From Mycobacterium sp. 4858 (GTDB lineage: Bacteria; Actinomycetota; Actinomycetes; Mycobacteriales; Mycobacteriaceae): 64,000 bases of DNA. Position numbers and translations under genes: made by a program. Every line of letters begins with the position of its first letter. Position 1 is the stretch's first letter. Below the pieces are notes generated by a model. The model was not told the origin of the DNA and searched no databases. It worked only from the letters and a program-made list of their open reading frames with translations. Of the stretch, positions 26,411 through 34,911 are shown one piece after another. The stretch lies in the NCBI RefSeq assembly GCF_900240975.1, contig NZ_LT968776.1, positions 3,283,092 to 3,347,091 on the forward strand. The letters are read 5' to 3'.

Positions 26411-26604
26411 AGCTCAACCTCGACGGCGTCGCCTGCACCGGCCACGGACTCTGCTACTCTTTGGCTCCGCATCTCTTCGAGGATGACGACCAAGGCTACG
26501 GACATGTCGTCGGCGGCGGCGTGGTCCACGACGATCATCTCGCCGAGGCACGTTCGGCGGTATCCAACTGTCCGGAACGGGCCATCAGCTTTGTCGAAGA
26601 TTGA
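26407..26604 (+). CDS. Small ferredoxin with CxxHxxC motif
   Basis: A 65-residue ferredoxin: CTGHGLC followed by NCPERAI, that is CxxHxxC...CP with a histidine in the second-cysteine position. Mycobacterial ferredoxins of this kind carry a [3Fe-4S] or atypical cluster and serve neighbouring P450s (established for the family). ATG 26407 overlaps the P450 stop. It is almost certainly the redox partner of the P450 at 25220. Confidence 0.92.
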   Translation: MKLNLDGVACTGHGLCYSLAPHLFEDDDQGYGHVVGGGVVHDDHLAEARSAVSNCPERAISFVED

Positions 26605-26714
26605 TCGGCGATCGAGTCCCCGATGGCACCTCCGGCGTCGTTTCCTGCGCCGTCGCAGTGACCGATGTTGTTGACGCTTCGTGCCTGGGTGAGCCGGCCC
26701 GATGAAACCGATTG

Positions 26715-27695
26715 ATGGTCGTGTTGCCGTCAGCTGCTGACGCCGCGAAGTCTTCGGCCACTCACCGTGGTAGCGGCGTTCTGCGGCTCGGCCTGCAGAT
26801 CCCCAATTTTTCCTACGGCGCACCGGTTTCCGAGCTCTACCCAGCCGTGGTCGCGCAGGCCCAAGAGGCCGAAGCCGCTGGCTTCGATGCGGTGCTGCTG
26901 ATGGATCACTTCTACCAACTTCCGCATCTAGGTGCGCTCGAGGACCCGATGCTGGAGGCGTACACCGCCCTCGGGGGACTGGCCACGACCACGCGGCGGG
27001 TGCGGTTGGGCACGCTCGTCACCGGGAACACCTACCGGAACCCTGCGCTGCTCGCGAAGTCGGTGACCACCCTCGATGTGATGAGCGGCGGTCGGGGATT
27101 CTTGGGCATCGGCGCCGGCTGGTTCGAACTTGAGCACAGGCAGCTTGGTTTCGAGTTCGGCACCTTCACCGACCGTTTCGAACGCCTCGAGGAAGCGCTG
27201 CAGATCATCCCACCGATGCTCCGTGGGGAGCGACCCACATTCGAAGGCCGCTGGTATCACGCTGAATCAGTGTTAAACAACCCGCGCATTCGCGACGACA
27301 TGCCTATTCTGATCGGCGGCAGCGGGGAGCAGAAGACATTCGCGTTGGCTGCTCGCTACGCCGACCATCTCAATGTCATTGCTCCGTTCGACCGGCTGCC
27401 GGGCAAGGTCGAAGCCCTCATGCGACGGTGCCAGGAGCACGATCGCGATCCGGTCACCCTTGAGACGAGTGCTCTGATAACAGTCGTCGTTACTGACGCC
27501 GCCGGCGCTTCTGAAGCATTTGCGCCGAATTCTCGCGTGGCCGTCGGGAATCTCAACGACATCGCTGAGCAGATCAAGCGATACGTGATCGACGTCGGAA
27601 TTTCCGGGGTGGTCGTTAACCTGCCGTCACACGGCTATACCCCGGGACTGATCACCGATGTGGGTGAGGTGCTCGCACCCGTAGTTGGTATGTGA
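26715..27695 (+). CDS. LLM-class F420-type oxidoreductase (Rv1855c-like)
   Basis: A 326-residue TIM-barrel enzyme: LRLGLQIPNFSYGAP, AVLLMDHFYQLP, VRLGTLVTGNTYRNPALLAKSV, GRGFLGIGAGWFELEHRQLG and MPILIGGSGEQKTF. These match the Rv1855c-type F420 group. ATG 26715 is used; no clear ribosome site is seen and a later start is possible, since the family core begins about 25 residues in. It follows the ferredoxin by 110 bases. Confidence 0.88.
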   Translation: MVVLPSAADAAKSSATHRGSGVLRLGLQIPNFSYGAPVSELYPAVVAQAQEAEAAGFDAVLLMDHFYQLPHLGALEDPMLEAYTALGGLATTTRRVRLGTLVTGNTYRNPALLAKSVTTLDVMSGGRGFLGIGAGWFELEHRQLGFEFGTFTDRFERLEEALQIIPPMLRGERPTFEGRWYHAESVLNNPRIRDDMPILIGGSGEQKTFALAARYADHLNVIAPFDRLPGKVEALMRRCQEHDRDPVTLETSALITVVVTDAAGASEAFAPNSRVAVGNLNDIAEQIKRYVIDVGISGVVVNLPSHGYTPGLITDVGEVLAPVVGM

Positions 27696-28317
27696 GTGGG
27701 ACGAATCGATGGCCTACAGCATGCCGCTGCAGAAGTTGATCAAGCCGTTCACGGGGTGCCGTGGCGATTCGCTTGGTGGAGATCATTTTCGACGAAGCGT
27801 CGGGTGCGATGGACCGCTCCGCACATCGCGACAATACTGGGCTACAGACAGTGAAGATTCGTGGTCAACTATTGGCACCCTTTGCACACCGGGCAAGGAG
27901 CTCATTTCTTGACCGGCCGGTAATGCGTCGGGCCGACGCACATCGTTATCGACGTGCCTGCGCTTCGAGCTGGTGGTGGGCAACTTCGCTTGCGGCGTTA
28001 TCCACTGTCTGCACAACGCTGTTCAAGAATCGGTGCGCATACTGCTGGGACTTCGGGCCAACGCCGCTGGTGTGAGTCGAGGCCGAAGATCAGGCCGCCA
28101 CACTCCACTGTCAGCAGTCAATTGAGGTAACACGGAGTCAGGACCGAGCACGCGTTCTGGGAGTTGCTGAAGAAGACGGCAGAGGACGCTGCTGAGTTGC
28201 CGTCAGTGCCCGGACGTGACTTCGAGGTTGGTCGGCGAAGGCATGGGTCTCGTGAGTCGGGTAACGCTAAAGGCATTGCGCCTCGGAGCGTCACGCCGTG
28301 CCCAGGGTGGCAACTGT
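27696..28317. other. Intergenic region without a recognised gene
   Basis: Several short open frames occur (for example forward 27761-28075 with IRLVEIIFDEASGAMDRSA) but none has a ribosome site or a familiar motif. It may be decayed coding sequence. Confidence 0.3.
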
Positions 28318-29145
28318 TCAGCGGCGGACGTCCATGCCTGCGTCGACCTTGAGGACGCTGCCGGTGAATGTGCGGCCGAGATCCGACAGCAAGAAAAGGA
28401 TGGCGTTGCTGACGTCTCTGGGCTCGATCATCGGGAAGTCCGGCAACGCCGTTTGCATCGCGGTGGCCATGTGTGGCGTCTGCTCGATCACCTTGAACAG
28501 CGCTGGGTTTTCCAGGACCATAGGCGTCGCGCAGTTCGTCGGCGCCACAGCATTAACCCGGATTCGATGCGCGGCAAGCAAATTAGCGTATGCTCGGACG
28601 AGTCCAACAATGGCCACCTTGGCCATCACATAGGCGTCGGAGCCTCCACCGCCATCGGTCATGTCCAGCAGTGCCGCCATCGAACTAGTGGCAATCAAAT
28701 GTCCGCCCTCGCCACGTTCCTTCATGTGGGGAATCGCGACCTGGAAGGCATTCCAGACACCAATCTGCATGACGTCGATGCCCAGCCGCAATGACTCCGA
28801 GGCGTCGACCTCGTCGGGGTTGGTGAGGATGATCCCGGCATTGGCCAGCACCGTGTCGATATGCCCGAACTGCTCTACACCTGCGTTAAACGCGGCCTGA
28901 AGGGCCGACTTATCCCGCACGTCGGCCGCCTGGAAGTGCATCTGTCGGCCCGTTTTCTCGACGAGCCGTGCCGTCTCTTCAAGGTCTTCCCACGTGCCCA
29001 ACTTGTAGGGCACGGCGTCGATGTCGTGGCAGATGTCCACGGCGACGATGTTGGCGCCTTCTTCTGCGAGAGTGACTGCATGCGAACGGCCCTGACCGCG
29101 TGCCGCGCCAGTGATGAAAACAACCCGACCGTCGAGCAACCCCAT
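28318..29145 (-). CDS. SDR of the mycofactocin-coupled type
   Basis: A 275-residue SDR with VVFITGAARGQGRSHAVTLA, the ADVRD turn, NAGI, and an ATSSMA...DAYVMAKVAIVGL active site in which YxxxK is YVMAK. The long insert after the cofactor motif (DICHDIDAVPYKLGTWEDLE) is typical of the group whose nicotinamide stays bound and is recycled by mycofactocin (established for related carveol dehydrogenases). A truncated copy of the first 98 codons lies at 51164-51481. Confidence 0.88.
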   Translation of the reverse strand: MGLLDGRVVFITGAARGQGRSHAVTLAEEGANIVAVDICHDIDAVPYKLGTWEDLEETARLVEKTGRQMHFQAADVRDKSALQAAFNAGVEQFGHIDTVLANAGIILTNPDEVDASESLRLGIDVMQIGVWNAFQVAIPHMKERGEGGHLIATSSMAALLDMTDGGGGSDAYVMAKVAIVGLVRAYANLLAAHRIRVNAVAPTNCATPMVLENPALFKVIEQTPHMATAMQTALPDFPMIEPRDVSNAILFLLSDLGRTFTGSVLKVDAGMDVRR

Positions 29146-29470
29146 GATCTATGTTCCTTCCTGCCGGACACGCATCGAGGCGCGTGTCAGCCGCACCAAT
29201 CCGCCGCGCGTCGAAGCGTCACGACGCATGAGAAGAAGCCTACCATGATATAGAGAAATGTTTATCTGATTGTCCCCCGGGCCCTGCCACCTCCAGGGCT
29301 GCTGACTGGATGGGCACACTCTTGAGAAACCTTTCGACTTCACGTTAGGTTTCTAAAACGTGCTCACGTGCTTTGACGATTCACAGCGACGAGGTTTCCA
29401 TGCCAACCGATGATTCGATGCCAATGGTGGACTCCGACGAGTCTGCGATGACCGGAGCCCGCGACGAGAG
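29146..29470. other. Intergenic region upstream of the mycofactocin-type SDR
   Basis: No gene is seen. It holds the promoter side of the reverse-strand SDR, and an AT-rich patch lies near 29243-29270. Confidence 0.3.
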
Positions 29471-29640
29471 ATGTGTAGGGCGGGCATGGCGCTTGCCTTC
29501 CATATCGGCACCGATCCGGTGCCCGTCGAGGCCGACCGTGACGGGCAGGTGATACTGCCCGAGCGTGGGCACTTTCGCGCCTCGTGTTCGTGCGGCAACC
29601 GCAGCGTCGGGGTCGACGACTCCGACGAGCGCTTGAGGTT
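29471..29640 (+). pseudogene. Possible amidohydrolase fragment
   Basis: One frame reads AGMALAFHIGTDPVPVEADR, recalling the metal-site strand of amidohydrolase-2 proteins (compare GGPVAFHAGT in the gene at 60460). No flanking family sequence is clear, so this is tentative. Confidence 0.28.
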
Positions 29641-29852
29641 GGCCACGTATCCACACCGGCCACACGCCAGACTGAAAAGAGAGACATTTCGTGGGAATCC
29701 TGGCGAGCAAATTGGCCTTCACCCGTCGACCGACGGCGTGCGTGCGGCCGGATGCCGAGTTCTTTGGGCTCTACGACTCCGACGGAAACATCTGGAGTTC
29801 TGCAGCGTCCTCGCTGCGGCGAAGTTCGGCACAGTGAACTCGTGACGCCGCT

Positions 29853-30875
29853 ATGACCAGAACCGACTTGGGCGCACCCGATTTCAGGATGCATCCCCTG
29901 CACGGTATTCACGAGCCGACGACGGGCACGCCGCCGCGGCGACCGGGTTCGGTGCGGCGCACGAGTTCCATTGACATAACGCGTGATCCGGGCTCGCTGG
30001 ATCCGGTGCATCTATCTGGTTGGGCACGCGACCTCATGACCACGCACGACGGAACTGCCGTCGAGATGGCCCAAGCCCGAACGCGAGTGACCGTCGAGAT
30101 GCTCGCCCGCGTGGTTCAGCAGATTGACGTCGAGCCCGCGGTCGCGTGCATGCATCTGGTCGGTGCCCCGGCGATGAGCGGGTTCCGAGCCGCGGTCGAC
30201 GAGACGGCTCCGCAATTAAGGGAGCGACGCGACTTGCGCTACACGTTGCTCGACGATGTCCCGGTCGCCACCCTGATCTCGGGGCATGCGTTGTCGGCGT
30301 CCGGCGCGCTGGGGAACGGCGCCACATCGGGCTATCTCCCGGTCGCCGACCAATGCGCGGGCTTCGTGACCGGCGGTCTGCTGATGACCTCATTCGAGGC
30401 TGGAGACCCTGCCGTTGTGACCGGACCGCCGGCGCCGGGCCTCGAGGACCCCGACGACCCGCTGGCTTGGCACGAAATGGTAGCGCTCCCTATCCACGGG
30501 ATGCGTCGTCGCCGCAGGCTGGACGTGGGAAACCATGGGGGAGCAGCCGAAATAGGAATCGATGCGATGTTTCGCGACACTTACGTCCGGGCCGACGGCA
30601 CGGAAACCATCATCCACGAGTACACGGTCGAGGCAGTGGTGGATTCCGATACCCAGACCATCTTGAGCTCGCAGGCGGTAGCCCGGGTGCTCCCCTGGCA
30701 AGAATGTCCGGGCGCCGTCGCCAGCGCAACCCGCCTCGCCGGAATGAGGTTGGATCAGTTGCACTTTCGCATTCGGCATGAACTTCACGGAACGTCGACG
30801 TGCACCCACCTCAACGACTTGCTGCGCAGCATCGGCGACGTCGCAGCACTGGTCGCACTGCTACCCGCCGGCTGA
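29853..30875 (+). CDS. DUF2889 family protein
   Basis: A 340-residue cytoplasmic protein. The C-terminal half shows the DUF2889 pattern: MRRRRRLDV, DAMFRDTYVRADGTETIIHE, RVLPWQECPGAVASATRL and the TCTHLNDLLRSIGDV end, with conserved Cys-Thr-His. The function is not established; members sit near aromatic or steroid catabolic genes. It starts at ATG 29853; the ribosome site is weak. It converges with the TetR gene downstream. Confidence 0.82.
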   Translation: MTRTDLGAPDFRMHPLHGIHEPTTGTPPRRPGSVRRTSSIDITRDPGSLDPVHLSGWARDLMTTHDGTAVEMAQARTRVTVEMLARVVQQIDVEPAVACMHLVGAPAMSGFRAAVDETAPQLRERRDLRYTLLDDVPVATLISGHALSASGALGNGATSGYLPVADQCAGFVTGGLLMTSFEAGDPAVVTGPPAPGLEDPDDPLAWHEMVALPIHGMRRRRRLDVGNHGGAAEIGIDAMFRDTYVRADGTETIIHEYTVEAVVDSDTQTILSSQAVARVLPWQECPGAVASATRLAGMRLDQLHFRIRHELHGTSTCTHLNDLLRSIGDVAALVALLPAG

Positions 30876-30890
30876 GGTTTGGGGCAGCCG
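30869..30890 (+). terminator. Hairpin at the end of the DUF2889 gene
   Basis: CGGCTG (30869-30874) and CAGCCG (30885-30890) with a 10-base loop; the stem includes the stop codon. It lies between convergent genes. Confidence 0.4.
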
Positions 30891-30967
30891 CCTCCGATCG
30901 CCGTTCTTCTGTAGCAGGCTGGCGCTAGATCGAACCGCCGCGTTCACCTCGGCGACGCGACACGGCT

Positions 30968-31600
30968 TCACCGCGGCGAGAACGCTCCAGGAAGAAAGGC
31001 CCGCAGCAGTCCCTCGTCGCCTCCGTATTCGGCCGGTCCAGGCTCAGCGATGAGGCTAAAGCAGATGCGAGTCACCCAGTGAGCCATCGTCTCTGGAGCC
31101 ACATCGTCGCGAACTTCACCCCTTGCCGCGGCGGCGGCGAATCGCTCGCCGAGTCCGTCTCGTAAACGGTTCTGCCACTTCTCGGACGCTGAAGCCGCAT
31201 GAAAGGTGCGCCCCATTTCATCGTCGAAGGTCAACATTCGCATGGTCGGCGATTCTCGCGTTACGGCGAGGCCGACTATGCAGCTATTCACCAGCTGGTC
31301 GGCGAACGATTCCCCTGTGTCCCAACAGGAATCCGCCGCATCGAGCACTGCGGTCACGGCGCGCAGAAAACACTCGGCCAGCACGGCGTCGCGATTCGGG
31401 AAGTAGCTGTAAACAGTGCTGCGGTGTACCCCTGCCTTGTTGGCAATGTGCGTCATCTTCGTTCGGCCCACGCCACGTTCTGCGTAACACTTCTCTGCGG
31501 CATCAAGCAACCGTTCGCGCGCCTGATCGTCGCTCGTCGGCAGATCTGCACCCCATGCCGGGGCCCGCGCCGCAGCACTCCGTGTCGCCATACCGGCCAT
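30968..31600 (-). CDS. TetR-family transcriptional regulator
   Basis: A 210-residue regulator with the helix-turn-helix ARERLLDAAEKCYAERGVGR then HIANKAGVHRSTVYSYFPNRDAV. The C-terminal domain is unassigned. ATG 31600 has GAGGAG 8 bases upstream. A near-perfect inverted repeat at 31635-31667 lies just before the gene and is a likely autoregulatory operator. Confidence 0.9.
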   Translation of the reverse strand: MAGMATRSAAARAPAWGADLPTSDDQARERLLDAAEKCYAERGVGRTKMTHIANKAGVHRSTVYSYFPNRDAVLAECFLRAVTAVLDAADSCWDTGESFADQLVNSCIVGLAVTRESPTMRMLTFDDEMGRTFHAASASEKWQNRLRDGLGERFAAAAARGEVRDDVAPETMAHWVTRICFSLIAEPGPAEYGGDEGLLRAFLPGAFSPR

Positions 31601-31634
31601 TCAACCGCTCCTCGACTTCGGACCCAAGCTTGAC

Positions 31635-31667
31635 TTGACCGACACTTTATCCTAATTTGTCGTTCAA
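31635..31667. promoter_or_regulatory. Inverted repeat upstream of TetR gene
   Basis: Arms TTGACCGACA (31635-31644) and TGTCGTTCAA (31658-31667) pair at 9 of 10 positions around a 13-base AT-rich centre. The position fits an operator for the adjacent TetR protein. Confidence 0.6.
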
Positions 31668-31742
31668 GGGACATGTCTGCCGGTAGTGTCGTCAGGGTGG
31701 ACGGGCTGTTGGATCGCCACGTACTCGGCAACTAAGTCACGG

Positions 31743-32015
31743 ACGGCTGGTTTACAGGCGCCAGTCGCCACGGCTGGAGGGAGCTACGTGCATGACGGTA
31801 ACTGCCGAGGTACAGGCCTTCGAATTCCAGCGCGGGCGTGCACGAGCACATTTTTCCGCCGGTGGTGTCGGTGTCCCCCTTCCGTAGCGACGAGGACGCA
31901 ATCGCGTTGGCAAACGACACCTCGTTCGGGTTGGCCAACTACGTGCACACCACGAATCTGGCGCGCGCTCACACGGCAGCCAGGGCTCTGCAATCAGGCA
32001 CCGCGCATCGGCTTC
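31743..32015 (+). pseudogene. Aldehyde dehydrogenase C-terminal remnant
   Basis: One frame gives TAGGSYVHDGN, then after a frameshift HEHIFPPVVSVSPFRSDED and AIALANDTSFGLANYVHTTN. This is the region after the catalytic cysteine of aldehyde dehydrogenases (EEIFGPVVSV...ALANDTxFGL). The cofactor and cysteine parts are gone. Confidence 0.65.
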
Positions 32016-32074
32016 GGCTCGCCTGCGCTACCTCATTAGTCCTGGTACAGCATTGACACCTAAGGAGTTTCATC

Positions 32075-32893
32075 ATGTCTGACTTTTTTGCCGGCAAGGT
32101 CGCGTTCATCACCGGCGCGGCCCGCGGCCAGGGCCGCGCACATGCTGTGCGGCTCGCCGGCCACGGCGTGAACATCATCGCGGCAGACATATGTCGCGAT
32201 CTGCCGGGCATGGATTATCCGAACGCGACTCAAGCTGATCTCGACGAAACCCGAGATCTGGTGGAAAGCGCCGGCGCCAAGATCGTGACGGGCATCGCCG
32301 ACGTCGCCGACCAGGCAGCTTTGAAGGCCGTGCTCGACGACGGACTCGCCCACTTCGGTCGCCTCGACATCGCCATCGCCAATGCCGGCATCGTGCGCTA
32401 CAGCCCAGACGACGACCCGATCGTCACCTGGAACGACATCATCAACACCAATTTGACCGGCGTCTGGAACACCTGTTTCCTGGCCCGCCAACCCCTCATC
32501 GATGGCGGTCGAGGAGGCTCCATCGTCATCACCAGCTCATCAGCCGGAATCAAGGGCACCGGCACGCACATGACTGGTGCTCTGGCATACACCGCGGCCA
32601 AACGCGGCATCGTCGGGCTCATGCAATGCCTTGCCTTGGACTTGGCTCCGCACAACATCAGGGTCAACACCATTCACCCGACCGGCGTGGTCAGCGGAAT
32701 GACGATGAACGACGCGATGGCGCAGATGGTCGCGTCCGGCGACCCAGGACTGCTGGCGATGCAAAACGCCCTGCCGATCGAAATCTTGCAACCCGACGAC
32801 ATCGCCGACGCCGTCGAGTGGCTGGTGAGCGAGAAGGCCAAGTACGTCACCGGCATCGCTCTGCCCATCGACGCCGGCTTCACCGTGCGCTGA
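32075..32893 (+). CDS. SDR of the mycofactocin-coupled type
   Basis: A 272-residue SDR: VAFITGAARGQGRAHAVRLA, ADICRDLPGMDYPNATQADL insert, NAGIVRY, ITSSSAG and YTAAKRGIVGL, ending YVTGIALPIDAGFTVR. The motif and insert place it with mycofactocin-coupled dehydrogenases. AAGGAG precedes the ATG. It is followed by a second SDR after 43 bases and then a CMD protein, forming a likely operon. Confidence 0.88.
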   Translation: MSDFFAGKVAFITGAARGQGRAHAVRLAGHGVNIIAADICRDLPGMDYPNATQADLDETRDLVESAGAKIVTGIADVADQAALKAVLDDGLAHFGRLDIAIANAGIVRYSPDDDPIVTWNDIINTNLTGVWNTCFLARQPLIDGGRGGSIVITSSSAGIKGTGTHMTGALAYTAAKRGIVGLMQCLALDLAPHNIRVNTIHPTGVVSGMTMNDAMAQMVASGDPGLLAMQNALPIEILQPDDIADAVEWLVSEKAKYVTGIALPIDAGFTVR

Positions 32894-32936
32894 ACCTGGT
32901 GGCGGCCGACTCACGATCGACGAAAGGCGCACTTTC

Positions 32937-33737
32937 ATGGGACGCATGACCGGCAAGGTCGTTCTGGTCACCGGCGCAGCACGCGGTATGGGACGCAGTC
33001 ACGCCATTCGACTGGCGGAGGAGGGAGCCGACCTCATCCTCGTCGACATTTGCAGCTCGATCGATGGAATCGGCTATGCGATGAGCTCGGCCGAAGACCT
33101 GGCGAGCACGGTGAAGGAAGTGGAGGCCTTGGGCCGGCGGGTTCACGCCGCTCGCGTCGACGTCCGAGATCGACAGCTGATGCAGGACGTCGTCGGAACG
33201 GGTGTTGAGCGACTCGGACATCTCGACGGCGCTGTGTCCAACGCTGGTGTCTTGACTTGTGGAACATGGGAGTCAACGACCGACAAGGATTGGCGAACTG
33301 TTCTGGACGTCAACTTGATTGGTACCTGGAACACCTGCCTGGCGTCGATCCCGCACATGCTGGAACGTGGCGGCAGCCTGGTGAACATCAGCTCGGCGGC
33401 GGGCATCAAGGGAACTCCATTGCATCTGCCTTACACCGCAAGCAAGCACGGGGTGGTCGGGTTGAGCATGGCGTTGGCCAACGAACTCGCCAATCACGCG
33501 ATTCGCGTGAACACCGTCCATCCCACCGGTGTCGAAACCGGTATCGAGGCACCGAGGTTGATGGAAATGTTGAGCGGCGAGCGCCAAGATCTGGGGCCGA
33601 TCTTCCAGAACGCGATGCCGACGTTCTACATCGATGCCGTCGATGTCAGTAACGCCGTGCTCTATCTGCTCTCCGACGAAGCCCGCTTCGTCACCGGCAC
33701 TCAGTTGAAGGTCGATGCGGGAGTGACGATTCGTTGA
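32937..33737 (+). CDS. SDR of the mycofactocin-coupled type
   Basis: A 266-residue SDR: VVLVTGAARGMGRSHAIRLA, VDICSSIDGIGYAMSSAEDL, SNAGV, NISSAAG, YTASKHGVVGL and VTGTQLKVDAGVTIR. It is related to, but clearly distinct from, the preceding SDR. Two successive oxidoreductases suggest two alcohol/ketone steps or two stereoisomers in the same pathway (inference). Confidence 0.88.
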   Translation: MGRMTGKVVLVTGAARGMGRSHAIRLAEEGADLILVDICSSIDGIGYAMSSAEDLASTVKEVEALGRRVHAARVDVRDRQLMQDVVGTGVERLGHLDGAVSNAGVLTCGTWESTTDKDWRTVLDVNLIGTWNTCLASIPHMLERGGSLVNISSAAGIKGTPLHLPYTASKHGVVGLSMALANELANHAIRVNTVHPTGVETGIEAPRLMEMLSGERQDLGPIFQNAMPTFYIDAVDVSNAVLYLLSDEARFVTGTQLKVDAGVTIR

Positions 33738-33750
33738 TACGAAAAGGGTT

Positions 33751-33767
33751 CTGGCTACCTAAGCCAG
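33751..33767 (+). other. Intercistronic hairpin
   Basis: CTGGCT and AGCCAG arms with a 5-base loop, between the SDR and the double CMD gene. It may stabilise or process the operon mRNA. Confidence 0.4.
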
Positions 33768-33779
33768 CGTGAAGGAAAT

Positions 33780-34628
33780 ATGAGCGTCAGCACGACAAAA
33801 GTGGACGCCGAGGAACGGCGCCGACGGGGCATGGCGTTGTATCGCGACATCATGGCTGTTGAGCCGACCGAGCCAGCAACTCCGAGGGCAGCCACCCTGA
33901 TCGACTTCGTGTTCGCCGAGATCTGGTCACGTCCCGGAATCGACCTTCGTTCCCGCCGACTGATTGCCGTGAGCTGCGCTGCAGGTGCCGACGCACACAG
34001 CACGCTTGCCGACCACTTCTACGCCGCGCTGAAGACGAGCCAGTTCACGGTCGATGAACTCGACGAGTTCATCCTGCACTTTGCGGTGTACTGCGGCTGG
34101 CCGAAGGCTGAGGTCACCGAGACGATTCTGAAGGAGCAACTGGTTCGGCTGCACGCCGAGGGCGTCGCTGTAGTTTCTCGGCGTCTCCCGCAGCCACTCA
34201 GCGCAGCACCAGCCGACCAGGAACTCCGTAAACTAGGCGGCGAGCAGTGTTTTCGAGAGGTGAATTGCTGCGATGCGCCGCCGCGGGGTGTCCCCTACTA
34301 CGAGAGCGGCATCCTCAATTTCGTCTTCGGTGAGCTGTGGAGGCGCCCAGGGCTGAACCGACGCGACCGCCGCTGGATCACCTTGGCGTGCGTGGGACTG
34401 GACGACACCATCATCCCCATTCAGTCACACGTGTATTCGGCCATGAAGTCCGGTGACATCACCTACGACGAAATGCGCGAGTTGGTGTTGCAGTTCGCTG
34501 CTCACTCTGGATGGCCGAAAGCGCAGTTCATGCAGCAGTCGGTGGACGAAATGTACGAGCGGATCAACGGGGAGGCCTCGATCGAGCCGTGGCGAGAAGA
34601 CGGTCTCGACGGCACGGGTCCGGCGTAA
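33780..34628 (+). CDS. Double-domain carboxymuconolactone decarboxylase-like protein
   Basis: A 282-residue protein with two CMD-like domains. The first (about residues 30-125) has FVFAEIWSRPGIDLRSRRLI and ILHFAVYCGWPKAE; the second (about 175-265) repeats this as FVFGELWRRPGLNRRDRRWI and VLQFAAHSGWPKAQ. Family members are usually one domain, so this is an internal duplication or fusion. It could act as one half of a ring of domains. It is the last gene of the SDR operon. The activity is unknown. Confidence 0.85.
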   Translation: MSVSTTKVDAEERRRRGMALYRDIMAVEPTEPATPRAATLIDFVFAEIWSRPGIDLRSRRLIAVSCAAGADAHSTLADHFYAALKTSQFTVDELDEFILHFAVYCGWPKAEVTETILKEQLVRLHAEGVAVVSRRLPQPLSAAPADQELRKLGGEQCFREVNCCDAPPRGVPYYESGILNFVFGELWRRPGLNRRDRRWITLACVGLDDTIIPIQSHVYSAMKSGDITYDEMRELVLQFAAHSGWPKAQFMQQSVDEMYERINGEASIEPWREDGLDGTGPA

Positions 34629-34911
34629 CCGCCAGGCGCAGGGCGCGGGCGGCCGACGGACCGCCGTGCATAGAGGCCCCGATCGACACCCCTTCGCGAT
34701 CGGCGGCTAGGCGGCGACCGGCACGGCTTCATCGTCGGGGCCTGTTCGTCGTCGGCATTGATGGCCCACCGCTTTGGCGTTGATTTTAGAGTTTTCAACT
34801 ATATAGTCGAAAATTGACAACTCGTCGGAGATTTTGCTTTAGGCTCTAGGGCGGCGGCGTGAAGGCGGCACTGCAGCGCGTTCCACGGTCAGCGAGCGCA
34901 ACGAAAGGCCA
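34629..34911. other. P450 upstream region
   Basis: There is no gene. It contains a GGCGG/CCGCC hairpin near 34650 and the AT-rich operator-like palindrome at 34792-34813; GAAAGG lies just before the P450 start. Confidence 0.4.
34792..34813. promoter_or_regulatory. 22-bp near-perfect palindrome before P450
   Basis: A perfect ACTATATAGT core (34798-34807) is flanked by TTTTC and GAAAA arms; only one base pair is mismatched. The site is 99 bases upstream of the P450 start and in an AT-rich stretch, which fits a repressor operator. Confidence 0.6.
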
